Shown: piece by piece, positions 25,573 to 34,666 of the stretch
Position numbering within the stretch: position 1 is the stretch's first letter
Layout of the letters: every line of letters starts with the position of its first letter
From: Natrialba aegyptia DSM 13077
GTDB lineage: Archaea > Halobacteriota > Halobacteria > Halobacteriales > Natrialbaceae
Length of the DNA stretch: 64,000 bases
Direction of reading: 5' to 3'
Assembly (NCBI RefSeq): GCF_000337535.1
Contig: NZ_AOIP01000031.1
Coordinates: 318,703 to 382,702, forward strand
Translations under genes and position numbers: made by a program
Notes under the pieces: model-generated
What the model saw: the letters and a program-made list of their open reading frames with translations, nothing else
Told to the model about the DNA's origin: nothing
The model's database searches: none

Positions 25573-25797
25573 TTACTGGGCGGGCTCCGTCTCGCGAAGA
25601 CACTGCTCGTAGACGGTTCGAAGTCGAGAACCCATCGTCTCGACAGTGTAGTCCGTGAATGTCGTGCGGCCGTCGGCTGACTCGCCGGTTTCGAGGAGGG
25701 CTGCCAAGTGCGTTCGGAGGGCGGCGTCGTCGGAGGTGACGGCTGCGTTCGACACGTCTGTGAGGACTTCGCTTACTTCGCTTATTTCAATTATTTA
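25573..25797 (-). pseudogene. Possible C-terminal remnant of a glycosyltransferase-like gene
   Basis: The minus-strand frame from a stop near 25797 to 25573 reads SNAAVTSDDAALRTHLAALL, then a short Asp/Thr segment and SRLRTVYEQCL. The pattern (an alpha-helix with a Leu pair, then an RLRTVYE helix) is like the last 50 residues of GT4 glycosyltransferases. There is no N-terminal part, and the 5' end is AT-rich with imperfect GAAGTAAGC repeats. I treat it as a decayed fragment; a tiny real gene starting at an ATG/GTG inside it is possible. Confidence 0.3.
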
Positions 25798-25868
25798 GCT
25801 TTTTTCGTTCCAGAGCGCTTCCAGAGGCATAGCGGGCACGACAGAGACGACAGCGGTAGTCGCCAGTA

Positions 25869-26792
25869 CTATGCCATCGCTTCGTCGAGCAGTTCCCCGA
25901 TCAGAGCGGCCGCATCGTCGGCGCTCTCACCGAACACGTACGTCGCCGGTTCGATACCGAACGCGCCGCTGTGATAGGCGACTCGCGGCACGCCGCCTCG
26001 TTCCTCGAACCGCGTTCGGAGGTGCTCGCCGCGGTCCTCGTACTCCGCGCTGAACTCGAGCGGATCGAGTTCCATCTCGCGGGCAGCCTCGAGGATCGCA
26101 TCGTCGGTCGCGATATTGATCGCGCCGCGAACGGCCGGGTCGATCGCACCCGCGGCGAGGACGGCGGTCGCGACGTGTTTCGACGCGCCGAACTCGGGAT
26201 GTGCAGGGATTTCGATGCGCCCGCCCATGGCGTAGATACGTCCGGGGATGGCGGCGACATCGGTTTCGTCGCGCGCGTTCGGAAGCGCCATTCCGACGTT
26301 CGTGCCGACGTTCGGAATGCAGTCGACCATTCCCGGCGTTGCGGCGAGCGTTCGGGCGGCCGTTCGGACGGTTGCGAGCACGTCCCGCTCGGCGCTGACC
26401 TCGGGATCGAGGCCACGCACGCAGAGATCGCAGCCGAGGCCCCGGAGCGCGGGCATTTCCTCCTCGTGGAGTTCACAGATCGGGCCCCGGTCCTCGAGAC
26501 TGCGGACGAGCGAGAGGAGTTCGGCGAGGGCGTCGTAGTCGTCCATCTCGCCGCTCGCGAGGCCGTCGGCGATGCGCTCGACCGTGGCGACGGTTTCCGG
26601 GTCGTCACGAAAGCGGTCGTCGCCGCCGCTCTCGCCGCTTACGTACTTGCTGACTGCGGCCTGGGTAACGCCGAGGTCGGCGGCGATTTCCTGTTGGGTC
26701 ATCCCGCGCTCGGCGAGTTCGGCGGCGAGCATCGCCCGCACCGTCGGGAGGAATCGATCGACGACGAGTTCGCTGGGGAGCACGAGAGACAT
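25869..26792 (-). CDS. HTH plus ThiN-domain regulator (ThiR-like)
   Basis: 307 aa from ATG 26792, preferred over GTG 26813 because the CTTAAG box at 26817-26822 is 27 bp upstream (leaderless). The N-terminal HTH (about 15-55) reads ERGMTQQEIAADLGVTQAAV followed by SKYVSG. After a Cys-containing linker (CELHEEEMPALRGLGCDLC) comes a ThiN-type domain (about 130-300) with IPNVGTNVGMALPNARDETD and a conserved INIATDD segment. ThiN binds thiamine phosphate; HTH-ThiN proteins are thiamine-pathway repressors in archaea. Divergent from mvk. Confidence 0.85.
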   Translation of the reverse strand: MSLVLPSELVVDRFLPTVRAMLAAELAERGMTQQEIAADLGVTQAAVSKYVSGESGGDDRFRDDPETVATVERIADGLASGEMDDYDALAELLSLVRSLEDRGPICELHEEEMPALRGLGCDLCVRGLDPEVSAERDVLATVRTAARTLAATPGMVDCIPNVGTNVGMALPNARDETDVAAIPGRIYAMGGRIEIPAHPEFGASKHVATAVLAAGAIDPAVRGAINIATDDAILEAAREMELDPLEFSAEYEDRGEHLRTRFEERGGVPRVAYHSGAFGIEPATYVFGESADDAAALIGELLDEAMA

Positions 26793-26816
26793 ACGCCGGC
26801 GTTCGAACGACACCGG

Positions 26817-26822
26817 CTTAAG
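26817..26822 (-). promoter_or_regulatory. TATA-like box of the ThiN-domain regulator gene
   Basis: Palindromic CTTAAG, centred 27 bp upstream of ATG 26792 on the minus strand. The flanking GCCGG and CCGGC halves between box and ATG form an inverted repeat that may be an operator. Confidence 0.45.
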
Positions 26823-26870
26823 TCCGACTACAGGCGGCGACGTAGGGCTCGAACGATCTCGAGAGGATAG

Positions 26871-26879
26871 GTATTAATC
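26871..26879 (+). promoter_or_regulatory. TATA box of mvk
   Basis: GTATTAATC is centred about 27 bp upstream of ATG 26902, a leaderless arrangement. It drives the mvk-ipk pair. Confidence 0.5.
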
Positions 26880-26901
26880 GCCGTCGTACGAACGGCCGGA
26901 T

Positions 26902-27888
26902 ATGACAGTCTCGAGCGCCCCCGGGAAGGTCTATCTCTTCGGGGAGCACGCGGTCGTCTACGGCGAACCCGCCGTCCCGTGTGCGATCGAGGTGCGAGCA
27001 CGGGTCGGCGTCGAACGCCGGGACGACAGCAAACTGCGAGTTCACGCCGAGGATCTCAGTCTGGACGGCTTTACGGTCGAGTACGGCGGCGGGGCCGACG
27101 AGCGGCCCGACGTCAACGCATCGGAGTCGCTGCTCATGGCCGCGACGCAGTACGTCGACAGCGCGATCGAGCAGGTTCGCGAGGTTACCGGCGAGGATGA
27201 AGTCGGCTTCGACGTGACGATCGAGAGCGACATCCCGCTCGGGGCGGGACTCGGCTCCTCCGCGGCGGTCGTCGTCGCGGCGATCGACGCCGGCACCCGC
27301 GCGCTCGGGACGACGCTCGAGCCGGCCGAGCTCGCCGAGCGCGCCTACCGAACCGAACACGAGGTCCAGGACGGCCAAGCGTCACGCGCGGACACGTTCT
27401 GTTCGGCGACGGGCGGCGCAGTCCGCGTCGAGGGCGACGACTGCCGATCGATCGACGCCCCCGATCTCCCCCTCGTGATCGGCTTCGACGGCGGCGCCGG
27501 CGAGACGGGTGAACTCGTTTCCGGCGTGCGCACCCTCCGCGAGGAGTACGAGTTCGCCGCGGACACGATCGGAGCGATCGGCGACATCGTTAGAAACGGA
27601 GAGGAGGCCCTCGCCGACGGCGACACCGCTGAACTCGGGCGACTCATGAACTTCAACCACGGGCTGCTCTCGGCGCTCGGCGTGTCCTCGCGCTCGCTCG
27701 AGACGATGGTCTGGGCGGCCCGCGACGCCGGGGCCCACGGCGCGAAGTTGACGGGTGCCGGCGGCGGCGGCTGTATCGTCGCCCTGGACCCGACCGAGGA
27801 AACCGAGACGGCCCTGTCGTTCACCCCGGGTTGCGAGGACGCCTTCCGCGCCGAACTCGCCGAGGAGGGGGTGCGCCGGATCGAATGA
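26902..27888 (+). CDS. mvk: Mevalonate kinase
   Basis: 328 aa, GHMP kinase family. Motif 1 is APGKVYLFGEHAVVYGEPA (about 5-23). The ATP-binding motif 2 is PLGAGLGSSAAVVVAAIDAG (about 112-131), and motif 3 is KLTGAGGGGCIVAL. The Asp/Lys catalytic environment (QDGQASRADTFCSATGG) is present. It phosphorylates mevalonate in the archaeal isoprenoid pathway that feeds ether lipids. The stop overlaps the start of ipk. Confidence 0.95.
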   Translation: MTVSSAPGKVYLFGEHAVVYGEPAVPCAIEVRARVGVERRDDSKLRVHAEDLSLDGFTVEYGGGADERPDVNASESLLMAATQYVDSAIEQVREVTGEDEVGFDVTIESDIPLGAGLGSSAAVVVAAIDAGTRALGTTLEPAELAERAYRTEHEVQDGQASRADTFCSATGGAVRVEGDDCRSIDAPDLPLVIGFDGGAGETGELVSGVRTLREEYEFAADTIGAIGDIVRNGEEALADGDTAELGRLMNFNHGLLSALGVSSRSLETMVWAARDAGAHGAKLTGAGGGGCIVALDPTEETETALSFTPGCEDAFRAELAEEGVRRIE

Positions 27889-28637
27889 TCGTCCTGAAAC
27901 TCGGCGGCAGCGCGATCACCGACAAAGATCGGCCGGAAACGCTCGACGGGCAGTCGCTCGCAGCGGCGGCGGACGCGGTCGCGAGCGCGTTCGATTCGAA
28001 CGGAGACAGCGCGGGCGACGAACTCGTCATCGTTCACGGCGGCGGCAGCTTCGGCCACCACAACGCGAGCGAACACGGCGTGACCACGACTGCGGGAAGC
28101 CGCGATCCGGCCGCCGTCCACGACATCCACGGCGCGATGACGACGCTGAACGAGTTCGTCCTGAGCCGCCTCCTCGAGCGCGACGTGCCGGCGGTGCCGG
28201 TGCATCCCTTCTCTGCGGCCCACCGCGATGCCGACGGCGAACTCGTGCTTCCGAGCGGGCAGGTCGAGGCGCTCGTCGGGGAGGGGTTCGTTCCGGTCCT
28301 CCACGGCGACCTCGTTGCCCACGTCGGCGAAGGCACGACCGTCGTCAGCGGCGACGAACTCGTCGCTGAACTCGCTTGCAGTCTCGATGCGGATCGGATC
28401 GGCCTCTGTTCGACGGTCCCCGGCGTTCTCGACGACGCGGATACGGTCGTCCCCGAAATCGGATCGTTCGACGCCGTCGCGGACGTGCTCGGCGAGAGCG
28501 AGTCGACCGACGTGACCGGTGGAATGGCCGCGAAGGTACGGGCGCTTCTCGAACTCGACGCCGAGGCGTCGATCTTCGGACTCGAGGGAATCGAGCGATT
28601 CCTCGCGGGTGAAAACCCGGGAACGACGGTTCAGTAA
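27885..28637 (+). CDS. Isopentenyl phosphate kinase
   Basis: 250 aa from ATG 27885 (4-bp overlap with mvk). Amino-acid-kinase fold: MIVLKLGGSAITDKD at the start, HGGGSFGHHNASEHG at about 48-62 with the His that sets IPK apart from other kinases, and VTGGMAAKVRALLEL near the end. It makes isopentenyl diphosphate from isopentenyl phosphate in the modified (phosphomevalonate decarboxylase) route. It sits with mvk upstream and, further on, a prenyl synthase. Confidence 0.93.
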   Translation: MIVLKLGGSAITDKDRPETLDGQSLAAAADAVASAFDSNGDSAGDELVIVHGGGSFGHHNASEHGVTTTAGSRDPAAVHDIHGAMTTLNEFVLSRLLERDVPAVPVHPFSAAHRDADGELVLPSGQVEALVGEGFVPVLHGDLVAHVGEGTTVVSGDELVAELACSLDADRIGLCSTVPGVLDDADTVVPEIGSFDAVADVLGESESTDVTGGMAAKVRALLELDAEASIFGLEGIERFLAGENPGTTVQ

Positions 28638-28691
28638 GGCTGTTCTGACCCGTCTTCTCGCCCCGATACCGGTGATGTGTAACCCACTGTG

Positions 28692-28698
28692 TTTTTAA
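28692..28698 (+). promoter_or_regulatory. TATA box for the RNase J leader/ncRNA
   Basis: TTTTTAA, the only clear TATA-like box in the ipk-rnj gap. A start about 27 bp on (around 28720) falls just before the first base of the folded region, leaving a 5' leader of about 175 nt. Confidence 0.5.
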
Positions 28699-28718
28699 CA
28701 CCCGGGCGTGTAGATGGG

Positions 28719-28896
28719 GATAGCGAAACCCGCGGGCAAGTGCGTCTCGGTGTGATTGGCCGGAGAACGCCGGCTAATCACGGGTTGCCGAGCGCATAGC
28801 GGGATGGCCGACGTGCTGTAAGACGCCGGGGCCGGATGAATCGAAGTCCGCGGACTGTTTCGATGAGAGTCATACGGACTTTCAGTGCTACGAACT
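28719..28896 (+). ncRNA. Structured leader of the RNase J gene or separate small RNA
   Basis: Three nested or stacked hairpins. HP1 (28729-28803): CCCGC/GCGGG, TGCG/CGCA, CTCGG/CCGAG and a 12-bp arm GTGATTGGCCGG/CCGGCTAATCAC with a 6-nt loop, separated by small internal loops. HP2 (28840-28864): ATCGAAGTC/GAC..TTCGAT with a CGCG loop. HP3 (28865-28883): GAGAGTC/GACTTTC with a 5-nt loop, ending 13 nt before the ATG. The pairing is far beyond chance. It may be an autoregulatory 5' UTR, as RNase E has in bacteria, or an independent RNA such as an H/ACA guide. Which of these cannot be decided here. Confidence 0.6.
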
Positions 28897-30249
28897 ATGG
28901 AAATCGAAATCGCAACAATTGGCGGCTACGAAGAAGTCGGACGGCAGATGACTGCCGTTCGCGCCGGTGACGACGTCGTTATCTTCGACATGGGACTGAA
29001 CCTCTCGCAGGTTCTGATCCACGACAACGTCGAAACCGAGCGGATGCACAGTCTCGACCTGATCGACATGGGCGCAATCCCGGACGATCGGGTCATGAGC
29101 GACCTCGAAGGCGACGTTCAGGCCATCGTACCCACCCACGGCCACCTGGACCACATCGGTGCCATCTCGAAGTTGGCCCACCGGTACGACGCGCCGATCG
29201 TCGCCACGCCGTTTACGATCGAACTGGTCAAACAGCAGATCGAGAGCGAACAGAAATTCGGCGTTGAGAACGACCTGATCAAGATGGATCCGGGCGAGAC
29301 GATGTCGATCGGCGACTCCGGCAAGGTCGATCTCGAGTTCGTCAACGTCACGCACTCGATCATCGACGCGATCAACCCGGTGCTTCACACGCCCGAAGGC
29401 GCGGTCGTCTACGGGCTGGACAAGCGCATGGACCACACGCCGGTGCTCGGCGATCCGATCGACATGGAACGGTTCCGCGAAATCGGTCGCGAGGGAGAAG
29501 GCGTTCTCTGTTACATCGAGGACTGTACGAACGCTGGCCGGAAGGGACGAACGCCCTCCGAGAACGTTGCGCGTGAACACCTTCGGGATACCCTCTACAG
29601 CATGGAGGACTACGACGGCGGGATCGTCGCGACGACGTTCTCGAGTCACATCGCCCGCGTGAAGAGCCTCGTCGAGTTCGCCGACGATATCGGTCGCCAG
29701 CCGGTCCTGCTCGGACGCTCGATGGAGAAGTACTCCGGCACCGCGGAGCGACTCGACTTCGTCGACTTCCCGACCGATCTGGGAATGTTCGGGCACCGCA
29801 AGTCCGTCGACCGCACCTTCAAGCGAATCATGAACGAGGGCAAGGAGAACTTCCTCCCCGTCGTCACCGGCCACCAGGGAGAGCCACGCGCGATGCTGAC
29901 GCGAATGGCCCGCGGCGAGACGCCGTACGAACTGGACAACGGTGACAAGGTCGTCTTCTCGGCTCGCGTTATTCCGGAGCCGACCAACGAGGGCCAGCGC
30001 TACCAGGCCGAGAAGTTGCTCGGCATGCAGGGTGCCCGCATCTACGACGACATCCACGTCTCCGGCCACATGAACCAGGAAGGCCACTATCAGATGCTCG
30101 AGGCGCTCCAGCCGCAGAACATCATCCCTGCCCACCAGGACCTAGAGCACCTGGCAAAGTACATCGACCTCGCCGAGAACCAGGGATACCAGCTCGGTCG
30201 GGACCTCCACGCGACGCGCAACGGGAACCTTATCCAGCTTGTCGAGTGA
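28897..30249 (+). CDS. rnj: Ribonuclease J (beta-CASP metallo-beta-lactamase)
   Basis: 450 aa from ATG 28897. The metal-binding motif [10 protein letters not shown] is at about 77-86, preceded by [10 protein letters not shown]. The beta-CASP domain (about 200-340) includes [20 protein letters not shown] and [16 protein letters not shown], and the C-terminal [13 protein letters not shown] and PAHQDLEHL provide the last metal ligands. 5'-3' exoribonuclease of archaeal mRNA turnover. It sits between ipk and the GGPP synthase gene and has a long folded leader. An in-frame GTG at 28885 lacks support. Confidence 0.95.
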   Translation: MEIEIATIGGYEEVGRQMTAVRAGDDVVIFDMGLNLSQVLIHDNVETERMHSLDLIDMGAIPDDRVMSDLEGDVQAIVPTHGHLDHIGAISKLAHRYDAPIVATPFTIELVKQQIESEQKFGVENDLIKMDPGETMSIGDSGKVDLEFVNVTHSIIDAINPVLHTPEGAVVYGLDKRMDHTPVLGDPIDMERFREIGREGEGVLCYIEDCTNAGRKGRTPSENVAREHLRDTLYSMEDYDGGIVATTFSSHIARVKSLVEFADDIGRQPVLLGRSMEKYSGTAERLDFVDFPTDLGMFGHRKSVDRTFKRIMNEGKENFLPVVTGHQGEPRAMLTRMARGETPYELDNGDKVVFSARVIPEPTNEGQRYQAEKLLGMQGARIYDDIHVSGHMNQEGHYQMLEALQPQNIIPAHQDLEHLAKYIDLAENQGYQLGRDLHATRNGNLIQLVE

Positions 30250-30250
30250 T

Positions 30251-31300
30251 ATGACAACCCCCAAGGCACGTGAGGAGGCGGTACTCGAAGCGGTTCGAGA
30301 GCGCCGCGAACTGGTTAACGACGCGATTCCCGAGGAGTTGCCGATCCAGCGGCCAGAACGGCTCTACGAGGCCTCGCGATACCTCCTCGACGCGGGCGGG
30401 AAACGGTTGCGACCGACCGTCTTGCTCGCAACGGCCGAAGCGCTCGCGGATGTCGAGCCGTTGACGACTGATTATCGGACGTTCCCGACGCTGACCGGCG
30501 AGCCGATCGATCTCATGGACGCCGCCGTCAGCGTCGAGGTCATCCAGTCGTTTACGCTGATCCACGACGACATCATGGACGACGACGACCTCCGACGGGG
30601 CGTCCCCGCCGTCCACCGTGAGTACGACCTCGAGACGGCGATTCTGGCCGGCGACACGCTCTACTCGAAAGCCTTCGAGATCATGCTCGAGACGGGCGCG
30701 GACCCGTCCCGAATGGTCGACGCGCTCGACGTGCTCGCGACGACCTGTACGAAGATCTGCGAGGGCCAGGCGCTCGACGTAACCTTCGAAGAGCGCGACG
30801 CTATCGTCCCCGAGGAGTACCTCGAAATGGTCGAACAGAAGACCGCCGTCCTCTACGCCGCTTCCGCGTGTCTCCCGGCCATCCTCCAGGGTGCAGACCA
30901 GGAGACGATCGATGCCCTCTACGGCTACGGGCTCGACATCGGCCGCGCCTTCCAGATCCAGGACGACGTGCTCGATCTCACCGTCCCGAGCGACAAACTC
31001 GGCAAACAGCGCGGTAGCGACCTCGTCGAGGAGAAACAGACGCTCATCACCGTCCACGCCCGCGATCAGGGCGTCGCTATCGAGGACCTCGTCGACACCG
31101 AGGACGTCGACGCCGTCACCGAAGCCGAAATCGACGACGCCGTCGCCGAACTCGAGGCCGCCGGCTCGATCGACTACGCTAACACCACGGCACGCGACCT
31201 CGTCGATCAGGGGAAACGGCGACTCGAGGTTCTGCCGAACAACGAGGCCCGCGAGTTACTCTGTCAGCTCGCGGATTACCTGATCGAACGCGGCTACTGA
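30251..31300 (+). CDS. Geranylgeranyl/farnesyl diphosphate synthase
   Basis: 349 aa, trans-prenyltransferase. The first Asp-rich motif is LIHDDIMDDDDLRRG (DDxxD at 106-110) and the second is FQIQDDVLDLT (about 234-244). GGKRLRP (about 49-55) binds isopentenyl diphosphate. It makes the C20 (or C15) chain for archaeol lipids. It starts 1 bp after the RNase J stop. In haloarchaea this gene is usually called idsA; chain length cannot be read with certainty from the residues before the first motif. Confidence 0.93.
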   Translation: MTTPKAREEAVLEAVRERRELVNDAIPEELPIQRPERLYEASRYLLDAGGKRLRPTVLLATAEALADVEPLTTDYRTFPTLTGEPIDLMDAAVSVEVIQSFTLIHDDIMDDDDLRRGVPAVHREYDLETAILAGDTLYSKAFEIMLETGADPSRMVDALDVLATTCTKICEGQALDVTFEERDAIVPEEYLEMVEQKTAVLYAASACLPAILQGADQETIDALYGYGLDIGRAFQIQDDVLDLTVPSDKLGKQRGSDLVEEKQTLITVHARDQGVAIEDLVDTEDVDAVTEAEIDDAVAELEAAGSIDYANTTARDLVDQGKRRLEVLPNNEARELLCQLADYLIERGY

Positions 31301-31347
31301 ACCGCCCGACCGGATCCGCGGCTTTTCGAACCGTCGGTACGCGACGA

Positions 31348-31854
31348 TCAGCCGGCGGCGTAGATCGCGTAGTTGAGGGCGAACGCGAACGAGACCCAGC
31401 CGAGGTACGGCACGAGTAGCCCGGCCGCCAGCCGATCGAGGCGAGCGAACGCGACGAGCGTGCCGACCACCGCGATCCAGAGGGCGCCGATGACGACGAG
31501 GCCGAGGTCGGGTCGCCGGAGCCCGAAGAACACCGGCGTCCAGGCGAGATTCAACGCGAATTGGACGACGAAGGCCCCGAGCGCGAGGCCGAGGTCCCGA
31601 CGGCGGTCGGACCCGAGTTCGCGGGTGCGGCGCCACGCGAGAAACAGGGCCACTCCCATCAGCGTGAACAGGAGCGTCCAGACGATCGGAAAGGCGATCT
31701 CCGGCGGATAGAACCACGGCCGATCAATCCAGCCCGTGTCGGAGCCGATGAACACCGCCGGTGACGCGCCGAGCGCGTTCACCCCCAGGACGAGTCCGAG
31801 CGCGACGAGGCCGTCCCGTATCGACGACGTTCCGGGTCGAGACATCGTGTCCAT
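31348..31854 (-). CDS. TspO/MBR-family membrane protein
   Basis: 168 aa with five transmembrane segments. Diagnostic pattern: WIDRPWFYPPEIAFPIVWTL, then LMGVALFLAW, the LNLAWTPVFFGLRRPDLGL segment, and a last helix with PYLGWVSFAFALNYAIYA. TspO proteins bind tetrapyrroles and act in stress or photo-oxidative responses; in haloarchaea the ligand is unproven. Convergent with the prenyl synthase gene. Confidence 0.92.
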   Translation of the reverse strand: MDTMSRPGTSSIRDGLVALGLVLGVNALGASPAVFIGSDTGWIDRPWFYPPEIAFPIVWTLLFTLMGVALFLAWRRTRELGSDRRRDLGLALGAFVVQFALNLAWTPVFFGLRRPDLGLVVIGALWIAVVGTLVAFARLDRLAAGLLVPYLGWVSFAFALNYAIYAAG

Positions 31855-32001
31855 AGTTCTCGTTCGTCACGGACACGGGTAGCAGTTCCCCCGGATATTG
31901 AGCGGCCGCCAGTCGGCGGATCGACGATCCGCGGAACCGACGGCCGGTCCGACGGACCGACACCGCGAGGGTTTTGGTCCGGGCACCAATACCCCCGAGT
32001 A

Positions 32002-33720
32002 ATGAACGACGATCTCCGCGAGCGCGTCGAGCGCGAAGCCGAGAAACACGCGCTGTTAAACGCCGTCAAACACGAAAGCGACGCCAACGTCGGTGCCGTG
32101 ATGGGGCCGCTCATGGGCGACAACCCCGAGTTCAGAGCGCACGCAGACGACATCCCCGGCGTCATCGGCGGCGTCATCGGCCGGGTCAACGATCTCGCGT
32201 ACGACGACAAACGCGAGCGCCTCGAAGAACTCGCGCCGGATGAACTCGCCGAACTCGAGGCGGAAGACGAGGAAGACGAACACGATCTGCCGTCCCTTCC
32301 TAACGTGGACGACGTTGACGAAGTCCGCATGCGGTGTGCGCCGAATCCGAACGGGCCCTGGCACGTCGGCCACGCGCGAATGCCGGCGGTCATCGGCACG
32401 TACCGCGATCGCTACGACGGCTGGTTCTGCGTCCGGTTCGACGACACGGACCCCGAGACGAAACGACCGGACCTCGACGCCTACGACGCGATTCTCGACG
32501 ATCTCGACTACCTCGGGTTCGAACCCGACGACGTGTATCGAGCCAGCGACCGGCTCGAGACGTACTACCAGCACGCTCGCGACCTGATCGACATGGGCGG
32601 TGCCTACACCTGCTCCTGTTCGGGAGAGGCCTTCTCCGAACTGAAGAACGCGGGTGAGGCCTGTCCGCACCGCGACAAGGACGCCGACACCGTCCACGGG
32701 GAGTTCGAGGACATGGTCGCCGGCGAGTACGAGAGCGGCGAGATGGTGCTCCGGGTCAAAACCGATATCGAGCACAAAAACCCCGCCCTTCGCGACTGGG
32801 TCGCGTTCCGGATGATCGACACGCCACACCCCCGCGAGGAGGCAAGCGAGTACCGATGCTGGCCGATGCTCGACTTCCAGTCCGGAATCGACGATCACCT
32901 GCTCGGAATCACTCACATCATCCGTGGGATCGACCTGCAGGACTCCGCGAAACGCCAGCAGTTCGTCTACGACTACTTCGACTGGGAGTACCCCGAAGTC
33001 ATCCACTGGGGCCACGTTCAGGTCGACGCCTACGACGTGAAGATGAGCACCTCGACGATTTCCGAACTGATCGACGAGGGCGAACTCGACGGCTGGGACG
33101 ACCCGCGCGCGCCGACGCTCAAAAGCCTCCGCCGCCGGGGCATTCGCGGCGAGGCCATCGTCGACGCGATGGTCGAACTCGGCACCTCGACGAGCGACGT
33201 CGACCTCGCGATGAGCGCCATCTACGCGACCAACCGCGACCTCATCGACGACGAAACCGACCGTCGGTTCCTCGTCCGCAACGGCACTGAACTCGCACTC
33301 GGCGGCGAGCCGCCCGCAGAAGCCACTCCGCCGCTCCATCCGGATCACGAAGAGCGCGGCGTCCGAGAAATCCCCGTCGGCGACGCCGTCCTGCTCGAAC
33401 CGGCTGACATCCCCGACGACGGAACGCGCGTCTGGCTCAAGGGACTCGGCTGCGTCGAGGCCACCGCGGACGGACTCGAGTTCACCGGCGCGGATATCGA
33501 CGCGGTCCGCGAGGAGGGTGTCGATGTCGTCCACTGGGTCCCGGCGGCCGAGAGCGTCCCGGTTCGACTGCGAACGATTACGGGTGACGTGTCCGGGCAA
33601 GCGGAACCCGGCGTTGCTGAACTCGAATCGGACGAGATGGTGCAGTTCGAACGGGTTGGGTTCGCCCGAATCGATCACCGCGATGGCGACGAAACGGTAG
33701 CGTACTACACGCACGACTGA
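32002..33720 (+). CDS. gltX: Glutamyl-tRNA synthetase
   Basis: 572 aa, archaeal/eukaryal class I type. The HIGH motif appears as CAPNPNGPWHVGHARM (about 113-128) and KMSKS as DVKMSTSTI (about 347-355). DDTDPETKRPD binds the amino acid. The N-terminal 100 residues are the archaeal helical extension, and the C-terminal part is the beta-barrel anticodon domain. With archaeal amidotransferases it is expected to charge both tRNA-Glu and tRNA-Gln. Confidence 0.96.
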   Translation: MNDDLRERVEREAEKHALLNAVKHESDANVGAVMGPLMGDNPEFRAHADDIPGVIGGVIGRVNDLAYDDKRERLEELAPDELAELEAEDEEDEHDLPSLPNVDDVDEVRMRCAPNPNGPWHVGHARMPAVIGTYRDRYDGWFCVRFDDTDPETKRPDLDAYDAILDDLDYLGFEPDDVYRASDRLETYYQHARDLIDMGGAYTCSCSGEAFSELKNAGEACPHRDKDADTVHGEFEDMVAGEYESGEMVLRVKTDIEHKNPALRDWVAFRMIDTPHPREEASEYRCWPMLDFQSGIDDHLLGITHIIRGIDLQDSAKRQQFVYDYFDWEYPEVIHWGHVQVDAYDVKMSTSTISELIDEGELDGWDDPRAPTLKSLRRRGIRGEAIVDAMVELGTSTSDVDLAMSAIYATNRDLIDDETDRRFLVRNGTELALGGEPPAEATPPLHPDHEERGVREIPVGDAVLLEPADIPDDGTRVWLKGLGCVEATADGLEFTGADIDAVREEGVDVVHWVPAAESVPVRLRTITGDVSGQAEPGVAELESDEMVQFERVGFARIDHRDGDETVAYYTHD

Positions 33721-33874
33721 TGTGACCGGACGGGTCACGATTCTCATCGAGACTGCGCCGGGGCGCTGGTGGATCGGAACGCCGGTCGAGCGCAGCTATC
33801 GACGAAAATGGTATCGCTTCGGTTGGGACGATCGTTCGGCGAGTTCGGGTGCAGGTACGGGTGCGACGGGAGCG

Positions 33875-34528
33875 TTATTCGTCGCTCTCGTTGCCGTTCC
33901 CCATGCTTTCGTTGCCGTTTTCGCTCTCGTTACCGTTCTCCATGCTTTCGTTGCCGTTCTCGGTTTCGTTACCGTTGCCGGTCTCGTTACCGTTTCCACC
34001 GCCGTTGCCGCCCGAACCCTGCTGTAAGTCGATCGTTCCGCGCATCTGGTTCTCGTGTGGGCGGCAGACGTATTCGGCCATCTCGCTCGTGACTTCCTCG
34101 ATCTCGAGGGTCTGCGTTTCGCCTTCCTCGTTCATCTGCTCGGTGGAGAGGTCGTTGACGACCTCGTCGTTCTCGTCGACGATTTCGAGATTGTGATTGG
34201 CTCCGTCGCCGTTCTCCCAGGTGATCTCGTAGGACTCGCCTTCGAAGAGGACCAGCGAGGGGTTGGTCTCCCCCTCGATCGGGCTCGGCGAATTCCCTTC
34301 CCAACCGCTTGTCACACCGGTGAGTTCGATTTCGCTGACTCCTTCCCACTCGCTGACATCTGTGCCGCCGTTTCCGCCACCATTGCCGCCGCCGTTTCCG
34401 CCGCCGTTGCCGCCACCGTTTCCACCGCCGCCGCCGTTATCCGCACAACCCGCGAGAAGACCGGCCGCACCGACGGCACCGGATATCTTGAGGACCGTCC
34501 GCCGCGTCGTGGAATCGTTTTCTACCAT
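33875..34528 (-). CDS. Halocyanin-like blue-copper lipoprotein
   Basis: 217 aa from ATG 34528. Twin-arginine signal STTRRTVLKISGAV with lipobox LLAGC, so it is exported folded and lipid-anchored. A Gly/Asn repeat linker (GGGNGGGNGG type) follows. The cupredoxin domain (about 65-165) has the copper ligands in NHNLEIVD and YVCRPHENQMRG (His, Cys, His, Met). The C-terminus is an unusual Asn-Gly-Asn-Glu repeat tail. It is likely a small electron carrier or copper protein at the outer face. Confidence 0.88.
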   Translation of the reverse strand: MVENDSTTRRTVLKISGAVGAAGLLAGCADNGGGGGNGGGNGGGNGGGNGGGNGGTDVSEWEGVSEIELTGVTSGWEGNSPSPIEGETNPSLVLFEGESYEITWENGDGANHNLEIVDENDEVVNDLSTEQMNEEGETQTLEIEEVTSEMAEYVCRPHENQMRGTIDLQQGSGGNGGGNGNETGNGNETENGNESMENGNESENGNESMGNGNESDE

Positions 34529-34666
34529 GTCTCGCCCTACAACACCCACAAGTGTTAAATCAAATCCGGCACACTGATGACTATCTCAGTTTTTTAGACC
34601 ATATATGGTTGTATTTTTGGACGTTCAATCACGTCTCGAAGAGTCTCAGAAACGACCGTCTGTCAC

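Noticed and set aside
28865..28873. GAGAGTCAT in the RNase J leader as an H/ACA guide for 23S helix 69
   Set aside because: It looks complementary to a helix-69 stretch as I recall it, but no matching second guide arm or ACA box surrounds it, and the bases pair well in a local hairpin. Kept only as one option for the ncRNA.
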